This document shows positions 16,429 through 24,739 of a stretch of 64,000 bases of DNA, one piece after another (the first letter of the stretch is position 1; the number at the start of each line of letters is the position of its first letter). Under the pieces are notes generated by a model. It was not told the origin of the DNA and made no database searches. It worked only from the letters and a program-made list of their open reading frames with translations. The position numbers and the translations under genes are program-made. The DNA comes from Aminobacter niigataensis (GTDB taxonomy: Bacteria; Pseudomonadota; Alphaproteobacteria; Rhizobiales; Rhizobiaceae): assembly GCF_014200015.1 (NCBI RefSeq), contig NZ_JACHOT010000006.1, positions 124,001-188,000 of the forward strand, written 5' to 3'.

Positions 16429-18633
16429 TCAGTTGATGGCGGCGATGTTGCCGAGGCGCAGGAACAGGGTTTCGCCCGAGGAGTCGTCGACGCCATCATT
16501 GTCGGTGACGACGAAGGCTTCGCCTGATGCGTCGATGGCGAAGCCCTCGACCTTGTCGACGACGTAGCCGTTGGCCGACTTGAGATCGGGCAGCAGGTCG
16601 CGCACCAGCGCCTTTTCCACCACCGGCAGTTCGCCGCCAAGCTTGGCCGGCTTGAAGCCGTCGAGCGCCACCGCATAGATGCGCTTGTTTTTGGCTTCCG
16701 CGCCGATCAGGTTGTCGCGCTCGACGATATAGAGCTTGCCGTCATGGGCGGTGATCTCCGACAGGCCGACCCAGCCCTTTTCGGTGGCGTCGAGCGGATA
16801 GCGCACCGCCGACCACTCCTTGGCCTTGGGCTTGTAGGCAAGCAGCTTGACCTGGCCCTTCGGGTCGTTGGCCCATTCACGCTGGATCGCCATGACCAGC
16901 GTCAGGTCGTCGCCTTCGCCGACAATGGTGATGCCTTCGAGGCCGAAACGGGTCTCGCCGGCCAGAAGCTCGGCCGGGAAGGCGATCTCTTCCTTGATCT
17001 CGCCCTTGGCGTTGACGTTGTAGACAGCGTGCGGGGTCAGCTTGTCGCTGCGGCCTTCGGAAGCCAGCCAGAAGCCGCCCTTGCCGTCGGCCACGAGGCC
17101 TTCGAGATCGAGCTTCTGCGCCGGCTGGCCGTCGCGCGTGACGATGGTCTTTTCGGCGATCAGGGCCGGGGTCTTGGTGGTGTCGATGGTGAAGATCGCA
17201 GGCGCCGAACGATAGACCGAGTCCGAAACGGCATAGAGCTTGCCGGCTTCCTTGGGATCGGCAGCGAGGCCCGAGAGAGCACCCCAGCCGAGCGGGGTGC
17301 CGTCGTCCTTGAAGCTCGAGACGATCTGCGGATAGGCAGCGTCACCCTCGCCAAGTTCGTAGACCATGACATGCGAGCGGGCGAGGCCGTCCTCGACGAG
17401 GTCGGTCTCGTTGGCGGTGACCAGGAGCTTGCGTTGCGGGATGGCGACCAGGCCTTCCGGCCCGATGCCCGAAGGCAGCAGTTGGAGGAATTCGGGCTCG
17501 GCACCGGTGTCCTTGTAGACGCCGACGAGCGAGGCGCGTTCGGCTGCCACGAAGATCAGCTTCTGGTCGCCGAAGCTTGCGAATTCGAGGCCTTCGGGCT
17601 CGATGCCCTTCTTGTTGCGGGCGTCTGGATAGTGGCCGGCGGCGGCCGCCTGATATTCGAAAGCCGGACCGGATTCGTACAGCACCGCGCCAGCCCTGGA
17701 GAAGATGGTGAAGCCGCGCGCGCCGCCCTTGTAGTCGCCTTCATTGGCAACGACGAGGCGCTCATCGTCGAGCCACTTCACCGCGTCGGGTTCGCGCGGC
17801 GTATTCTCGACCTTGCCGGTGAAAGACAGCGCACCGTCCTTCCTGGTGTCGACGTTTTCGAGCGTGACCTCGCCGGCCGGGAAGTGGGAAACGACCTTGC
17901 CACTGGCGGCATCGACGATGGCGATGTGGTTGTTTTCCTGGAGCGTGACGGCGATCTCGCCCTTATCGTTGAAGGCGACGAATTCCGGCTCCGGATCTTC
18001 AGGCGAAACAGCGGCGATGCCGGTCAGGTCGACGGTCTTGATCGAGGCGCAATCGGGCGCGCCGTCGTTCATGGCGATGATCTTGAGGTTGCCAGCTGGC
18101 AACTGCGGCAGCGCACCTTCGTTGAGTTCCTCGTCGCGTTCGTTTTCAATGGCGACGGCAAGCAGCTTGCCGTCCTTGCTCAGCGCCACCGAGTCGGGCT
18201 GGCCGCCGAGGTCGCAGCTGGCGTCGATCTTCTTGGATGCCAGGTCGATCACGGTCAGGTTGCCGGATGGCTCCTGTTTGCTCTTCGACGTGTTGACGCC
18301 GGCGAGTACCTTGCCGCTGAGCACGGTGACCGAGGTCGGCTCGCCGTCGATCTTGACGATGCCGGCAGCCTTCGGCGCCTTGGGGTCGGTGAGGTCGATG
18401 AAGCCGACGGCGCCGAGCGGGCTATCGGAATAGACGAGCGTCATGCCGTCATCGGTCGCGGTGATGATTTCCGACGACGTCGGCGTGGCCGCATCTACGT
18501 CGGCCGGCAGGTTCTGCGAGACCGGGAAGGTGGCGACGCGGTTGAAGACCTCGGCTGCATGAGCGGGGAGGGCGGCCGACGCGGCAAGCGCGGTGGTCAA
18601 GAGCAGGAGCTTACGGTTGATGTTGCCTGACAT
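16429..18633 (-). CDS. Secreted esterase-like protein of the phytase family (beta-propeller type)
   Basis: A 734-residue exported protein. Residues 1-27 form a signal peptide ending AHA. The N-terminal half has repeating blade-like segments (VIDLASKKID, IVDAASGKVVSHF) that suggest a beta-propeller. The second half matches the esterase-like activity of phytase family, with GIEPEGLEF, SGIGPEGLVAI and LDLEGLVADGKGGFWLASEG segments. Relatives are periplasmic or extracellular and poorly characterised; phosphate-ester or phytate action is possible but not shown. It is a single-gene unit, with a terminator after it and 98 featureless bases before the next gene. Confidence 0.75.
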   Translation of the reverse strand: MSGNINRKLLLLTTALAASAALPAHAAEVFNRVATFPVSQNLPADVDAATPTSSEIITATDDGMTLVYSDSPLGAVGFIDLTDPKAPKAAGIVKIDGEPTSVTVLSGKVLAGVNTSKSKQEPSGNLTVIDLASKKIDASCDLGGQPDSVALSKDGKLLAVAIENERDEELNEGALPQLPAGNLKIIAMNDGAPDCASIKTVDLTGIAAVSPEDPEPEFVAFNDKGEIAVTLQENNHIAIVDAASGKVVSHFPAGEVTLENVDTRKDGALSFTGKVENTPREPDAVKWLDDERLVVANEGDYKGGARGFTIFSRAGAVLYESGPAFEYQAAAAGHYPDARNKKGIEPEGLEFASFGDQKLIFVAAERASLVGVYKDTGAEPEFLQLLPSGIGPEGLVAIPQRKLLVTANETDLVEDGLARSHVMVYELGEGDAAYPQIVSSFKDDGTPLGWGALSGLAADPKEAGKLYAVSDSVYRSAPAIFTIDTTKTPALIAEKTIVTRDGQPAQKLDLEGLVADGKGGFWLASEGRSDKLTPHAVYNVNAKGEIKEEIAFPAELLAGETRFGLEGITIVGEGDDLTLVMAIQREWANDPKGQVKLLAYKPKAKEWSAVRYPLDATEKGWVGLSEITAHDGKLYIVERDNLIGAEAKNKRIYAVALDGFKPAKLGGELPVVEKALVRDLLPDLKSANGYVVDKVEGFAIDASGEAFVVTDNDGVDDSSGETLFLRLGNIAAIN

Positions 18634-18731
18634 GGTGAAACCTCTTTGCCTGAACGGAATTGCGGGTTCCGTTTGGGGCAGCGAGATTTCAGCACGATGA
18701 CAGCTGGATGATGGTTTGGTGACAGGCGTTC

Positions 18732-19898
18732 CTATCGCGCCTTGTCGATGGCGGTGAGCGCCGTTTCCAGGTCGGAGATCAGGTCCGTCTCGGCCTCCAG
18801 CCCGATCGACAGCCGCAGCAGCCCGTCGCTGATGCCTGCGGCTAGCCGGGCTTCGGCGCCCATGCTCGCGTGGGTCATGGTGGCGGGGTGAGCGACCAGG
18901 CTTTCGACGCCGCCCAGCGATTCCGCCAGGGTGAACACTCTCACGGCTTCGACGAAACTGCGGACCGCATCGACGCCGCCGGCCAGTTGGAAACTCAGCA
19001 TGGCGCCGAAGCCCGCCTGCTGCGCGCTGGCGATGGCATGGCCGGGATGCGACTTCAGGCCGGGATAGTGGACCGCGCTGACCTGCGGCTGTCGTTCCAG
19101 GAATTCGGCTATGGCTGCGGCATTCGCCTGCTGGTGCTCGATGCGCGGAAACAAGGTACGCAGGCCACGCAGGGTCAGATAGGAATCGAACGGCGCTCCC
19201 GTCACGCCGGTGATTTTCGCCCAGTCCGACAGCGCCTCGACGTCCGCCTTGTCGGCGGCGATGACGGCGCCGCCGACCACGTCGGAATGGCCGTTGAGAT
19301 ATTTCGTCGTCGAATGGATGACGAAATCGGCCCCCAGCGCGATCGGCCTCTGCAGCGCCGGCGACAGGAAGGTGTTGTCCACGGCGACCTTGGCGCCGGC
19401 GCGCCTGGCCCGGGCGGCAATCGTCCTGATGTCTACGACGCGCATCAATGGATTGCTCGGGGTCTCGATGAGCACCAGCGCCGGTTTCCTGGCCAGCGCT
19501 GCGAACAATGCAGCCTCGTCGCCCTGGTCAACGAAAAGCACGTCGAACTGTCCCTTGTCCCGTCGCAGGGACAGCAGGCGGTAGGTGCCGCCGTAGCAAT
19601 CATGCGGTGCCACGACGAGATCGTCTCGCCCCATCAGTCCCAGAACCAGGTCGACCGCGGCCATGCCCGAGGCGGTCACCACCGCGCCCGCGCCGCCTTC
19701 CAGCCTGGCGAGCGTATCGGCAAGCAGGTCGCGGCTGGGATTGGCGGCACGCGTGTATTCGTAGCTGCCGGGTCTCTCGAAGCCGGGGAAGACGAAGGTG
19801 CTCGAGAGGTAGAGTGGCGGGTTGACGGCGCCGAAGCCCTGGTCGCCGGCGATGCCGTTGGCCGCAGCGACAGTCCTGGGTTCCCTTGGTTCGGCCAT
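18732..19898 (-). CDS. Cystathionine gamma-synthase/lyase-like PLP enzyme
   Basis: A 388-residue Cys/Met-metabolism PLP enzyme. The lysine is in IHSTTKYLNGHSDVVGG near residue 210, DNTFLSPALQRPI precedes it, and YTRAANPSRD with ASGMAAVD belong to the cofactor site. It acts on cystathionine, O-acyl-homoserine or methionine-like substrates in the cytoplasm. The frame is open 108 bases further upstream, but the start chosen gives normal family length and has AAGGA 9 bases before it; in-frame ATGs 9 and 18 bases earlier remain possible. A LysR gene lies upstream on the same strand. Synthase, gamma-lyase and sulfhydrylase cannot be separated by eye. Confidence 0.82.
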   Translation of the reverse strand: MAEPREPRTVAAANGIAGDQGFGAVNPPLYLSSTFVFPGFERPGSYEYTRAANPSRDLLADTLARLEGGAGAVVTASGMAAVDLVLGLMGRDDLVVAPHDCYGGTYRLLSLRRDKGQFDVLFVDQGDEAALFAALARKPALVLIETPSNPLMRVVDIRTIAARARRAGAKVAVDNTFLSPALQRPIALGADFVIHSTTKYLNGHSDVVGGAVIAADKADVEALSDWAKITGVTGAPFDSYLTLRGLRTLFPRIEHQQANAAAIAEFLERQPQVSAVHYPGLKSHPGHAIASAQQAGFGAMLSFQLAGGVDAVRSFVEAVRVFTLAESLGGVESLVAHPATMTHASMGAEARLAAGISDGLLRLSIGLEAETDLISDLETALTAIDKAR

Positions 19899-19985
19899 GC
19901 CAGTCATTCCTTCCATCCCACCCCGTTGGAAAGACGACCTAAGCACTGGGTCCGACAGCAGGCAAACGAATGATATTGCTGGTTG

Positions 19986-20006
19986 GCTGCAAGAAAATTG
20001 CTGCAA
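19986..20006 (-). promoter_or_regulatory. Direct repeat upstream of the cystathionine synthase-like gene
   Basis: GCTGCAA occurs twice, 14 bases apart, in the 142-base gap between the LysR gene and the PLP enzyme gene. It may be part of a regulatory site; the evidence is only position and repetition. Confidence 0.25.
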
Positions 20007-20040
20007 AGGGCACTTGAACCGCCCTGATCTCAGGTTGTGC

Positions 20041-20886
20041 CTACCGGACGACCTGCTTCAGCCCGTCCAGTGCCTCCTGCACGTCCGTGCGTCCCTCGCT
20101 TGCCTCGGGGTAGACGGCATAAACCGGATAGGTGAATTCGGGCGCGCCTTCGACCGTTTCGAGTTCACCCGCAGCGATCAGCGGCGCGACGACACCCTTG
20201 CGGAAATAGCCCATGCCGCCGGCACGCAGGATGTAGCTCAGGCCGAGCGGACCAAGGCCGACGAACAGCCCCGGCTCGCCGAAAGCCGTCGAAGTGGCAT
20301 CGTGCTGGGCGGCGAACAGCGGCCCCCAGTCGACATAGACATAGGTGCTGGCCGCATCCCGCTTGCCGTCCTTCGCCACCGTCCTGACCAGCACGAGCTG
20401 TTCTTCCTGCAGGATCTCGACCTTGAAGCCGGGCAACAGCTTGGGCGCATAGAGAATGGCGATGTCGAGCACGCCGGTCCGCAACTGGTCGAGCAACTGG
20501 TCGGGAACGCCGACATGGGCATGGATGGCGATCTCGGGCTTGGCCTGCTTCATCCAGACAAGCCAGTCGAGCAGCAGGGGATTCCACAGGCTGAGTTCCC
20601 CACCGAGCGCGACAACGCTCGTGCGTCCCGAAGGGATGGCGAGCTGGTGCCGGGCGCGCTCCCAGATCTGTACGAACGACTGGGCGTAGCGTTCGAACTC
20701 GCGGCCGGCGGGCGTCAGCTGGGCGCCGTTGCGGTTGCGGGTGAAGAGTTGCCGCCCAAGCTCCTCCTCCAGCGTGCGGATTCGCGCGCTGACCGTCGTC
20801 TGGGTCACATGCAGCCGGTCGGCAGCCCTGAGGAAGCTGCCGCAGTGGACGATTTCAAGGAACGTACGGGCGCGATCTATGTCCAT
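20041..20886 (-). CDS. LysR-family transcriptional regulator
   Basis: A 281-residue regulator. The winged helix spans residues 1-60 (FLEIVHCGSFLRAADRLHVTQTTVSARI) and is followed by a coiled linker and an effector-binding domain containing VALGGELSLW. It diverges from the 5-formyl-THF cyclo-ligase-like gene across 127 bases and lies just upstream of the cystathionine synthase-like gene on its own strand, so either could be a target. No effector can be named. Confidence 0.9.
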   Translation of the reverse strand: MDIDRARTFLEIVHCGSFLRAADRLHVTQTTVSARIRTLEEELGRQLFTRNRNGAQLTPAGREFERYAQSFVQIWERARHQLAIPSGRTSVVALGGELSLWNPLLLDWLVWMKQAKPEIAIHAHVGVPDQLLDQLRTGVLDIAILYAPKLLPGFKVEILQEEQLVLVRTVAKDGKRDAASTYVYVDWGPLFAAQHDATSTAFGEPGLFVGLGPLGLSYILRAGGMGYFRKGVVAPLIAAGELETVEGAPEFTYPVYAVYPEASEGRTDVQEALDGLKQVVR

Positions 20887-20905
20887 GGCATCCAGTTCAA
20901 AGCAA

Positions 20906-20933
20906 AATTATTGCACTCATATAGCATTTAATT
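20906..20933. promoter_or_regulatory. Candidate LysR binding site
   Basis: An imperfect inverted repeat AATTATTGC ... GCATTTAATT, with TGC-N9-GCA at its centre, lies 20 bases upstream of the LysR gene start and within the divergent promoter region. LysR proteins usually bind AT-rich interrupted palindromes of this kind. Confidence 0.35.
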
Positions 20934-21013
20934 CCGTTTGCGTTCTTGTTTGGCGCGGCGCAATTTTTCGCAAAGGACGACGTGGGTCGTCATCGCGGCA
21001 AAGGAAACGGTAG

Positions 21014-21679
21014 ATGATATCCGACGAAAAGGGTGCCCCTCCCGAAACGCACGAATATGCCTCGCCGCCGTGCTTCATGCACGAGCTGTCACCGGACTAT
21101 CAGGCTCAGGCGGTGTCGCGGGACAGATGGCCCGACGTCACCAGATGGCGCAAGGCCGAACGAACCCGCCTGATCGACGAGCGGCTTCTTGTCGGCGCCG
21201 AAGAGCGGACGGCGAAGTCGGAACGCATCGCCGCGGCGCTCGACGAGGCGATCGGCAAGGTGTCCGGCCGGCTGGTCAGCGTCTACTGGCCGTTCCGCGG
21301 CGAGCCGGACCTGCGCAACTGGGCGGTGCGGGTGATCATGCGCGGCGGCAGGATCGCCTTGCCCGTCGTCATCCAGAAGGCCTGGCCGCTGGAGTTCCGC
21401 GTCTGGTCGCCGGGCGACCCGCTGGAGCGCGGCGTATGGAACATCCTCGTGCCTTCGCACGGGCCGGCAGTGCAACCCGATGTCGTCATCGCGCCGGTGG
21501 TGGGCTTCGACGATGCCAACTACCGCCTCGGTTATGGCGGCGGCTTCTTCGACAGGACACTGGCGGCAATGCCTAGAAGGCCGCTGGTGATCGGGGTTGG
21601 CTACACCGGGAGCCGGATTCCGACGATCTATCCGCAACCGCATGACATTCCGATGGACGTCATCGTCACCGACGAATGA
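21014..21679 (+). CDS. 5-formyltetrahydrofolate cyclo-ligase family protein
   Basis: A 221-residue protein with the family signature RLGYGGGFFDRTLA near residues 174-187 and VVIAPVVGFDD just before it. The family converts 5-formyl-THF to 5,10-methenyl-THF with ATP. About 40 residues precede the usual first helix (WRKAERTRLIDERL), a longer N-terminus than in typical enzymes, so this may be a divergent paralogue rather than the housekeeping copy. It diverges from the LysR gene and is followed by a truncated haemoglobin gene. Confidence 0.75.
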   Translation: MISDEKGAPPETHEYASPPCFMHELSPDYQAQAVSRDRWPDVTRWRKAERTRLIDERLLVGAEERTAKSERIAAALDEAIGKVSGRLVSVYWPFRGEPDLRNWAVRVIMRGGRIALPVVIQKAWPLEFRVWSPGDPLERGVWNILVPSHGPAVQPDVVIAPVVGFDDANYRLGYGGGFFDRTLAAMPRRPLVIGVGYTGSRIPTIYPQPHDIPMDVIVTDE

Positions 21680-21854
21680 GCAGGGGATAATAAGTCGCGG
21701 GTCCGGACGGCACTTGGCGCTTGTCGCGGAGCATGCCGGTGTTACGTTTTGGCTACGCCGGGAGCGGAGCATTCCCGGTTCTTCACGCCATTGGCCGGCT
21801 TGGGGTCCAAGGCGTCATTGCGCAAGCGTACCAGACCGGAGGAGGTAGGTAATC

Positions 21855-22259
21855 TTGAACGAAGTTGTGCAGAAGGGGCGGTCGCTCTACCACGAACTCG
21901 GCGGCGAGGAGGCCATCCGGCGGCTGGTCGAGATTTTCTACGACATCGTCGAGCAGGATGAAGAAGCAGCGGAACTGCACCTGCTCCACCGCAGGGGCCA
22001 CGGTGTCGCCCACTCTCGCGAGGAGCAGTTCAACTATCTCTGCGGTTTCTTCGGCGGCCCGAGCTACTACGTCCAGAAGCATGGACATTCACGGCTGAAG
22101 GAGATCCACGAGCATGTCGCCATCGGTCCGGAGTTGCGCGACCTCTGGCTGAAGTGCATGCGGCAGGCTGTCGACAAGGCGGAACTGCCGGAACGCCTGC
22201 AGGACCTCATCATGCGCCATTTCACCTTCGCCGCGGAGACGACGCGGAATCGTGAATAG
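21855..22259 (+). CDS. Group II truncated haemoglobin
   Basis: A 134-residue globin of the trHbO type. LYHELGGEEAIRRLVEIFYDIV is helix A/B with the B10 tyrosine, KHGHSRLKEIHEHVAIG contains the proximal histidine region, and LWLKCM supplies the tryptophan at G8 typical of group II. Such proteins bind oxygen or nitric oxide in the cytoplasm and help with redox stress. Translation starts at TTG, supported by GGAGGT 8 bases upstream. It follows the cyclo-ligase-like gene by 175 bases that hold no evident gene, only a weak 6-base hairpin near 21758-21778. Confidence 0.88.
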   Translation: MNEVVQKGRSLYHELGGEEAIRRLVEIFYDIVEQDEEAAELHLLHRRGHGVAHSREEQFNYLCGFFGGPSYYVQKHGHSRLKEIHEHVAIGPELRDLWLKCMRQAVDKAELPERLQDLIMRHFTFAAETTRNRE

Positions 22260-22264
22260 GACCC

Positions 22265-22281
22265 CATTCCGGTTCGGAATG
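22265..22281. terminator. Small hairpin between convergent genes
   Basis: CATTCCG and CGGAATG form a 7-base stem with a 3-base loop, 5 bases after the globin stop codon. There is no T-run, so it is a weak terminator candidate. Confidence 0.35.
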
Positions 22282-22370
22282 AGGCCCTATCGATGTCCTC
22301 GCGCCTGATATTTGCCAGGGCCTGGTTCCTGGTTTGCGGGAGCAGACCCTGGAGTTAGGCGAAAGCCGCC

Positions 22371-23048
22371 TCAGCAGGCCACTTCCGCACTGACCGGCAC
22401 AAGGCCGAGCACCCGCTCCATGGCACAGGGAATGGGTGCGATGATCGGTGTCTCGAACATCGGCTGCAGTTGCTCGGCCGCCTGGCCGAGTGGCCCGCCG
22501 CCGATGATGACGGCTTCGGCTCGATCCAGTTCGATGCATTCGCGCACCGCTTCGGCAAGCGACCGCTCGAGCAGCTTTTCATCTCCTGCCACAGCGATGG
22601 GATCGCCCGGCGTGCACCGGATGCCCGAATAGAGATGGGCGAGCCCCAGGTCGCGGGCGCGGCCGGCAATCGCTTCGGCAAGGTCTGGTGTCGTGGTGGC
22701 GACGCCAAACCTCCGCCCGTCGCGCGAAGCCTCGATCATCGAGGCCTCGCAGATGCCGACCACAGGAACGGCGACCCGTTGCCTGAGTGCCGCAAGGCCG
22801 GGATCGCCGAAGGCGCTGACCACGATGCCGCGGCAGTCCGCATCATGGCCGACACCGATCTCGATGACCTGGTCGGCGGCAGCTTCGAGCTGTGCGCCGT
22901 TAACGATCATCGGCGGGTTCCGGCTGGCCGTGGCAACCGCCACGGCCATTCGTCCTGTTGCGGTCTTGCGCGCAATGGCATGCATCATGTCGCTGGTTGC
23001 GCGCGAGCTGTTTGGATTGATCAACAGGATGTGTGGGGCCGTGTTCAT
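22371..23048 (-). CDS. Asp/Glu/hydantoin racemase family protein lacking the usual catalytic cysteines
   Basis: A 225-residue protein of the Asp/Glu/hydantoin racemase fold, opening with ILLINPNSS and containing AFGDPGL and GVATTTPD. In hydantoin and allantoin racemases one cysteine lies in (A)CFGDPGL and the other in a GCAGM-type motif. Here these read VVSAFGDPGL and IIGGGPLG, so both expected cysteines are absent; a cysteine instead follows in VVGICEAS. The gene is 2 bases downstream of an MFS transporter in one operon under a divergent RpiR regulator. Racemase activity should not be assumed; an amide, lactam or ureide substrate is plausible. Confidence 0.75.
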   Translation of the reverse strand: MNTAPHILLINPNSSRATSDMMHAIARKTATGRMAVAVATASRNPPMIVNGAQLEAAADQVIEIGVGHDADCRGIVVSAFGDPGLAALRQRVAVPVVGICEASMIEASRDGRRFGVATTTPDLAEAIAGRARDLGLAHLYSGIRCTPGDPIAVAGDEKLLERSLAEAVRECIELDRAEAVIIGGGPLGQAAEQLQPMFETPIIAPIPCAMERVLGLVPVSAEVAC

Positions 23049-23050
23049 GT

Positions 23051-24499
23051 TTACGCTCTTGCTTGTGCCTGCAAGGTCGACGCTTCGGGCGTTTCGACCT
23101 CCGCCGGCTGGGTAAGATCTTCCATCGACATGCCATAGGTCTCGGGACCCATCTGGATGCAGACGGCGAAAACCGCATACATCGCTGCCGCCAGCCCGAA
23201 CACGCCGATCATGCCGTAGTTGTCGAACAGCGCGCCCGAGATGGTGGGCACGAAGGAGCCCGCCGCCGATCCCGTCGCCAGGATGAAGGCAACGCCGAAG
23301 GCGCGGATGCGGGTCGGGAACAGTTCAGGCGCATAGATCCAGATGGAGGTGTTCAAGAGCAGCACGAAGAACTGGAAGATCGCGCCGAACATGAGCACCA
23401 GGTAGATGTTGGTGCCGAGCGTGGCGATCGACACGGCCGCGAGGCAGGCGAAGATGGCGCCGACAGTCAGTACCTTCTTGCGCGGGAAGTAGTAGCCGAA
23501 CATCGACGCAGCGATGGCGCCGAGCACGCTGCCGCTCTGGATGATCATCGAATAAAGCAGGCTGCCCTGCAGCGTGTAGCCCATGGACACGAAGATGATT
23601 GGCATCAGCGTCAGCACCGACAGCTGCGCGCCGTAGCTCATCAGGATGGCAATGGCGACCGGGATGGTGCGGCCGAGGTAGGGCGCGCGGAACAGCTCTT
23701 TCCAGCTGTCCTTGGCCGGGGCTTCCTGTGCTTGGTCGTCCTTGAGGTACTCGCGCACGACAAGGTTCTTCGGACGCAGCGTTCCCGATTCCAGGATCGA
23801 CAGCACCTTGTTGGCCTCCGCTATCCTGCCCTGCGAGGCAAGGAAGCGCGGCGTCTCGGGCACAAAGCGGCGGTAGAACACCACCAGCAGCGCCGGCAGC
23901 GCGAGTGCGGCAAACAGCCAGCGCCAGCCGTCCTCGCCCGGAAAAATCGTGAAGATCAACAAGCCGAAGGCAGGTGCCAGGAAGTTGCCGAAGCCGCCGG
24001 CGCCGACATTGACCAGGCCCGCGGCCGTGCCGCGGAACTTGGGCGAGCAGAACTCTGATAGCATGGTCACCGCGGTCGAGATCTCGCCGCCGATGCCGAA
24101 GCCGACGATACCACGCGCAATTGCGAGCGCGGCGAAGTTCGGCGCCAGTGCGCAGGCAAGCGAACCGATGGTGAAGAGCAGGAGATTGAAGGTCAGCATC
24201 ACGCGGCGGCCATAGCGATCGCCGAGAATGCCCGACAGGAGCCGCCCGATGGCCGCGCTGCCGAAGGTGATGGTGTTGAGCAGGCCGATGTCGGCGCCGG
24301 TCAGCCCCCAGCTTGCCTTGAGCATCGGCCCTGAAACGCCGATCGTGTTCTGCTCGAAGGCGTCGAACAGCACGCCGATGAGCACCAGCGCGATGATCTG
24401 CTTATGGGCGCCGGTGACACCTATGCGGCTTAGCGCTCCCTCAAGTTGTCGAATGACCGGCGATGTCTTGCCGGATTGCACCATACTTTCCGCTGCCAT
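23051..24499 (-). CDS. MFS transporter (sugar-porter-like / MHS-type)
   Basis: A 482-residue inner-membrane protein with about 12 helices. The loop 2-3 motif GDRYGRR follows helix 2, GFGIGGEIS lies in helix 4, and PETPRFLASQGR after helix 6 is the sugar-porter-type central signature. It probably imports the compound acted on by the adjoining racemase-family protein. GGGAGGAG sits 5 bases upstream of the ATG. Expression is probably controlled through the TGTGAAAA palindrome just upstream. Confidence 0.88.
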   Translation of the reverse strand: MAAESMVQSGKTSPVIRQLEGALSRIGVTGAHKQIIALVLIGVLFDAFEQNTIGVSGPMLKASWGLTGADIGLLNTITFGSAAIGRLLSGILGDRYGRRVMLTFNLLLFTIGSLACALAPNFAALAIARGIVGFGIGGEISTAVTMLSEFCSPKFRGTAAGLVNVGAGGFGNFLAPAFGLLIFTIFPGEDGWRWLFAALALPALLVVFYRRFVPETPRFLASQGRIAEANKVLSILESGTLRPKNLVVREYLKDDQAQEAPAKDSWKELFRAPYLGRTIPVAIAILMSYGAQLSVLTLMPIIFVSMGYTLQGSLLYSMIIQSGSVLGAIAASMFGYYFPRKKVLTVGAIFACLAAVSIATLGTNIYLVLMFGAIFQFFVLLLNTSIWIYAPELFPTRIRAFGVAFILATGSAAGSFVPTISGALFDNYGMIGVFGLAAAMYAVFAVCIQMGPETYGMSMEDLTQPAEVETPEASTLQAQARA

Positions 24500-24526
24500 G
24501 GTTTCTCCTCCCTTGGCTGAACCAGA

Positions 24527-24546
24527 TGTGAAAACTGATTTTCACA
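24527..24546. promoter_or_regulatory. Candidate RpiR operator
   Basis: TGTGAAAA-N4-TTTTCACA is a perfect 8+8 inverted repeat, 27 bases upstream of the MFS gene start and within the region divergent to the RpiR gene. RpiR/HexR/MurR-type regulators commonly bind short palindromes with TGAAA/TTTCA arms. Confidence 0.65.
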
Positions 24547-24739
24547 AAAGTATCATATGAAATTGGCTTTTTACAGCTGAATCTGATGGAGGGGCCCCAA
24601 TGTCTCGCGGCCAGCGGTTATGTCGTTGTGATTCCTGCGTGATTGGGACGATCCAAGCGATGCTCCCCGATGTCTGCCCCTTGCGGAGAGGGCGCATCGC
24701 GCGCAAATGTGCACGACGACAAGCGTGGCGGACGACTGC

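Noticed and set aside
16744-18630. A 628-codon plus-strand open frame
   Set aside because: It is the complement of the secreted phytase-esterase-like gene, which has a signal peptide and conserved motifs; the plus-strand product has none.
21758-21778. Hairpin in the gap before the truncated haemoglobin gene
   Set aside because: Only six base pairs with a 9-base loop and no T-run; not enough to call a terminator or riboswitch.
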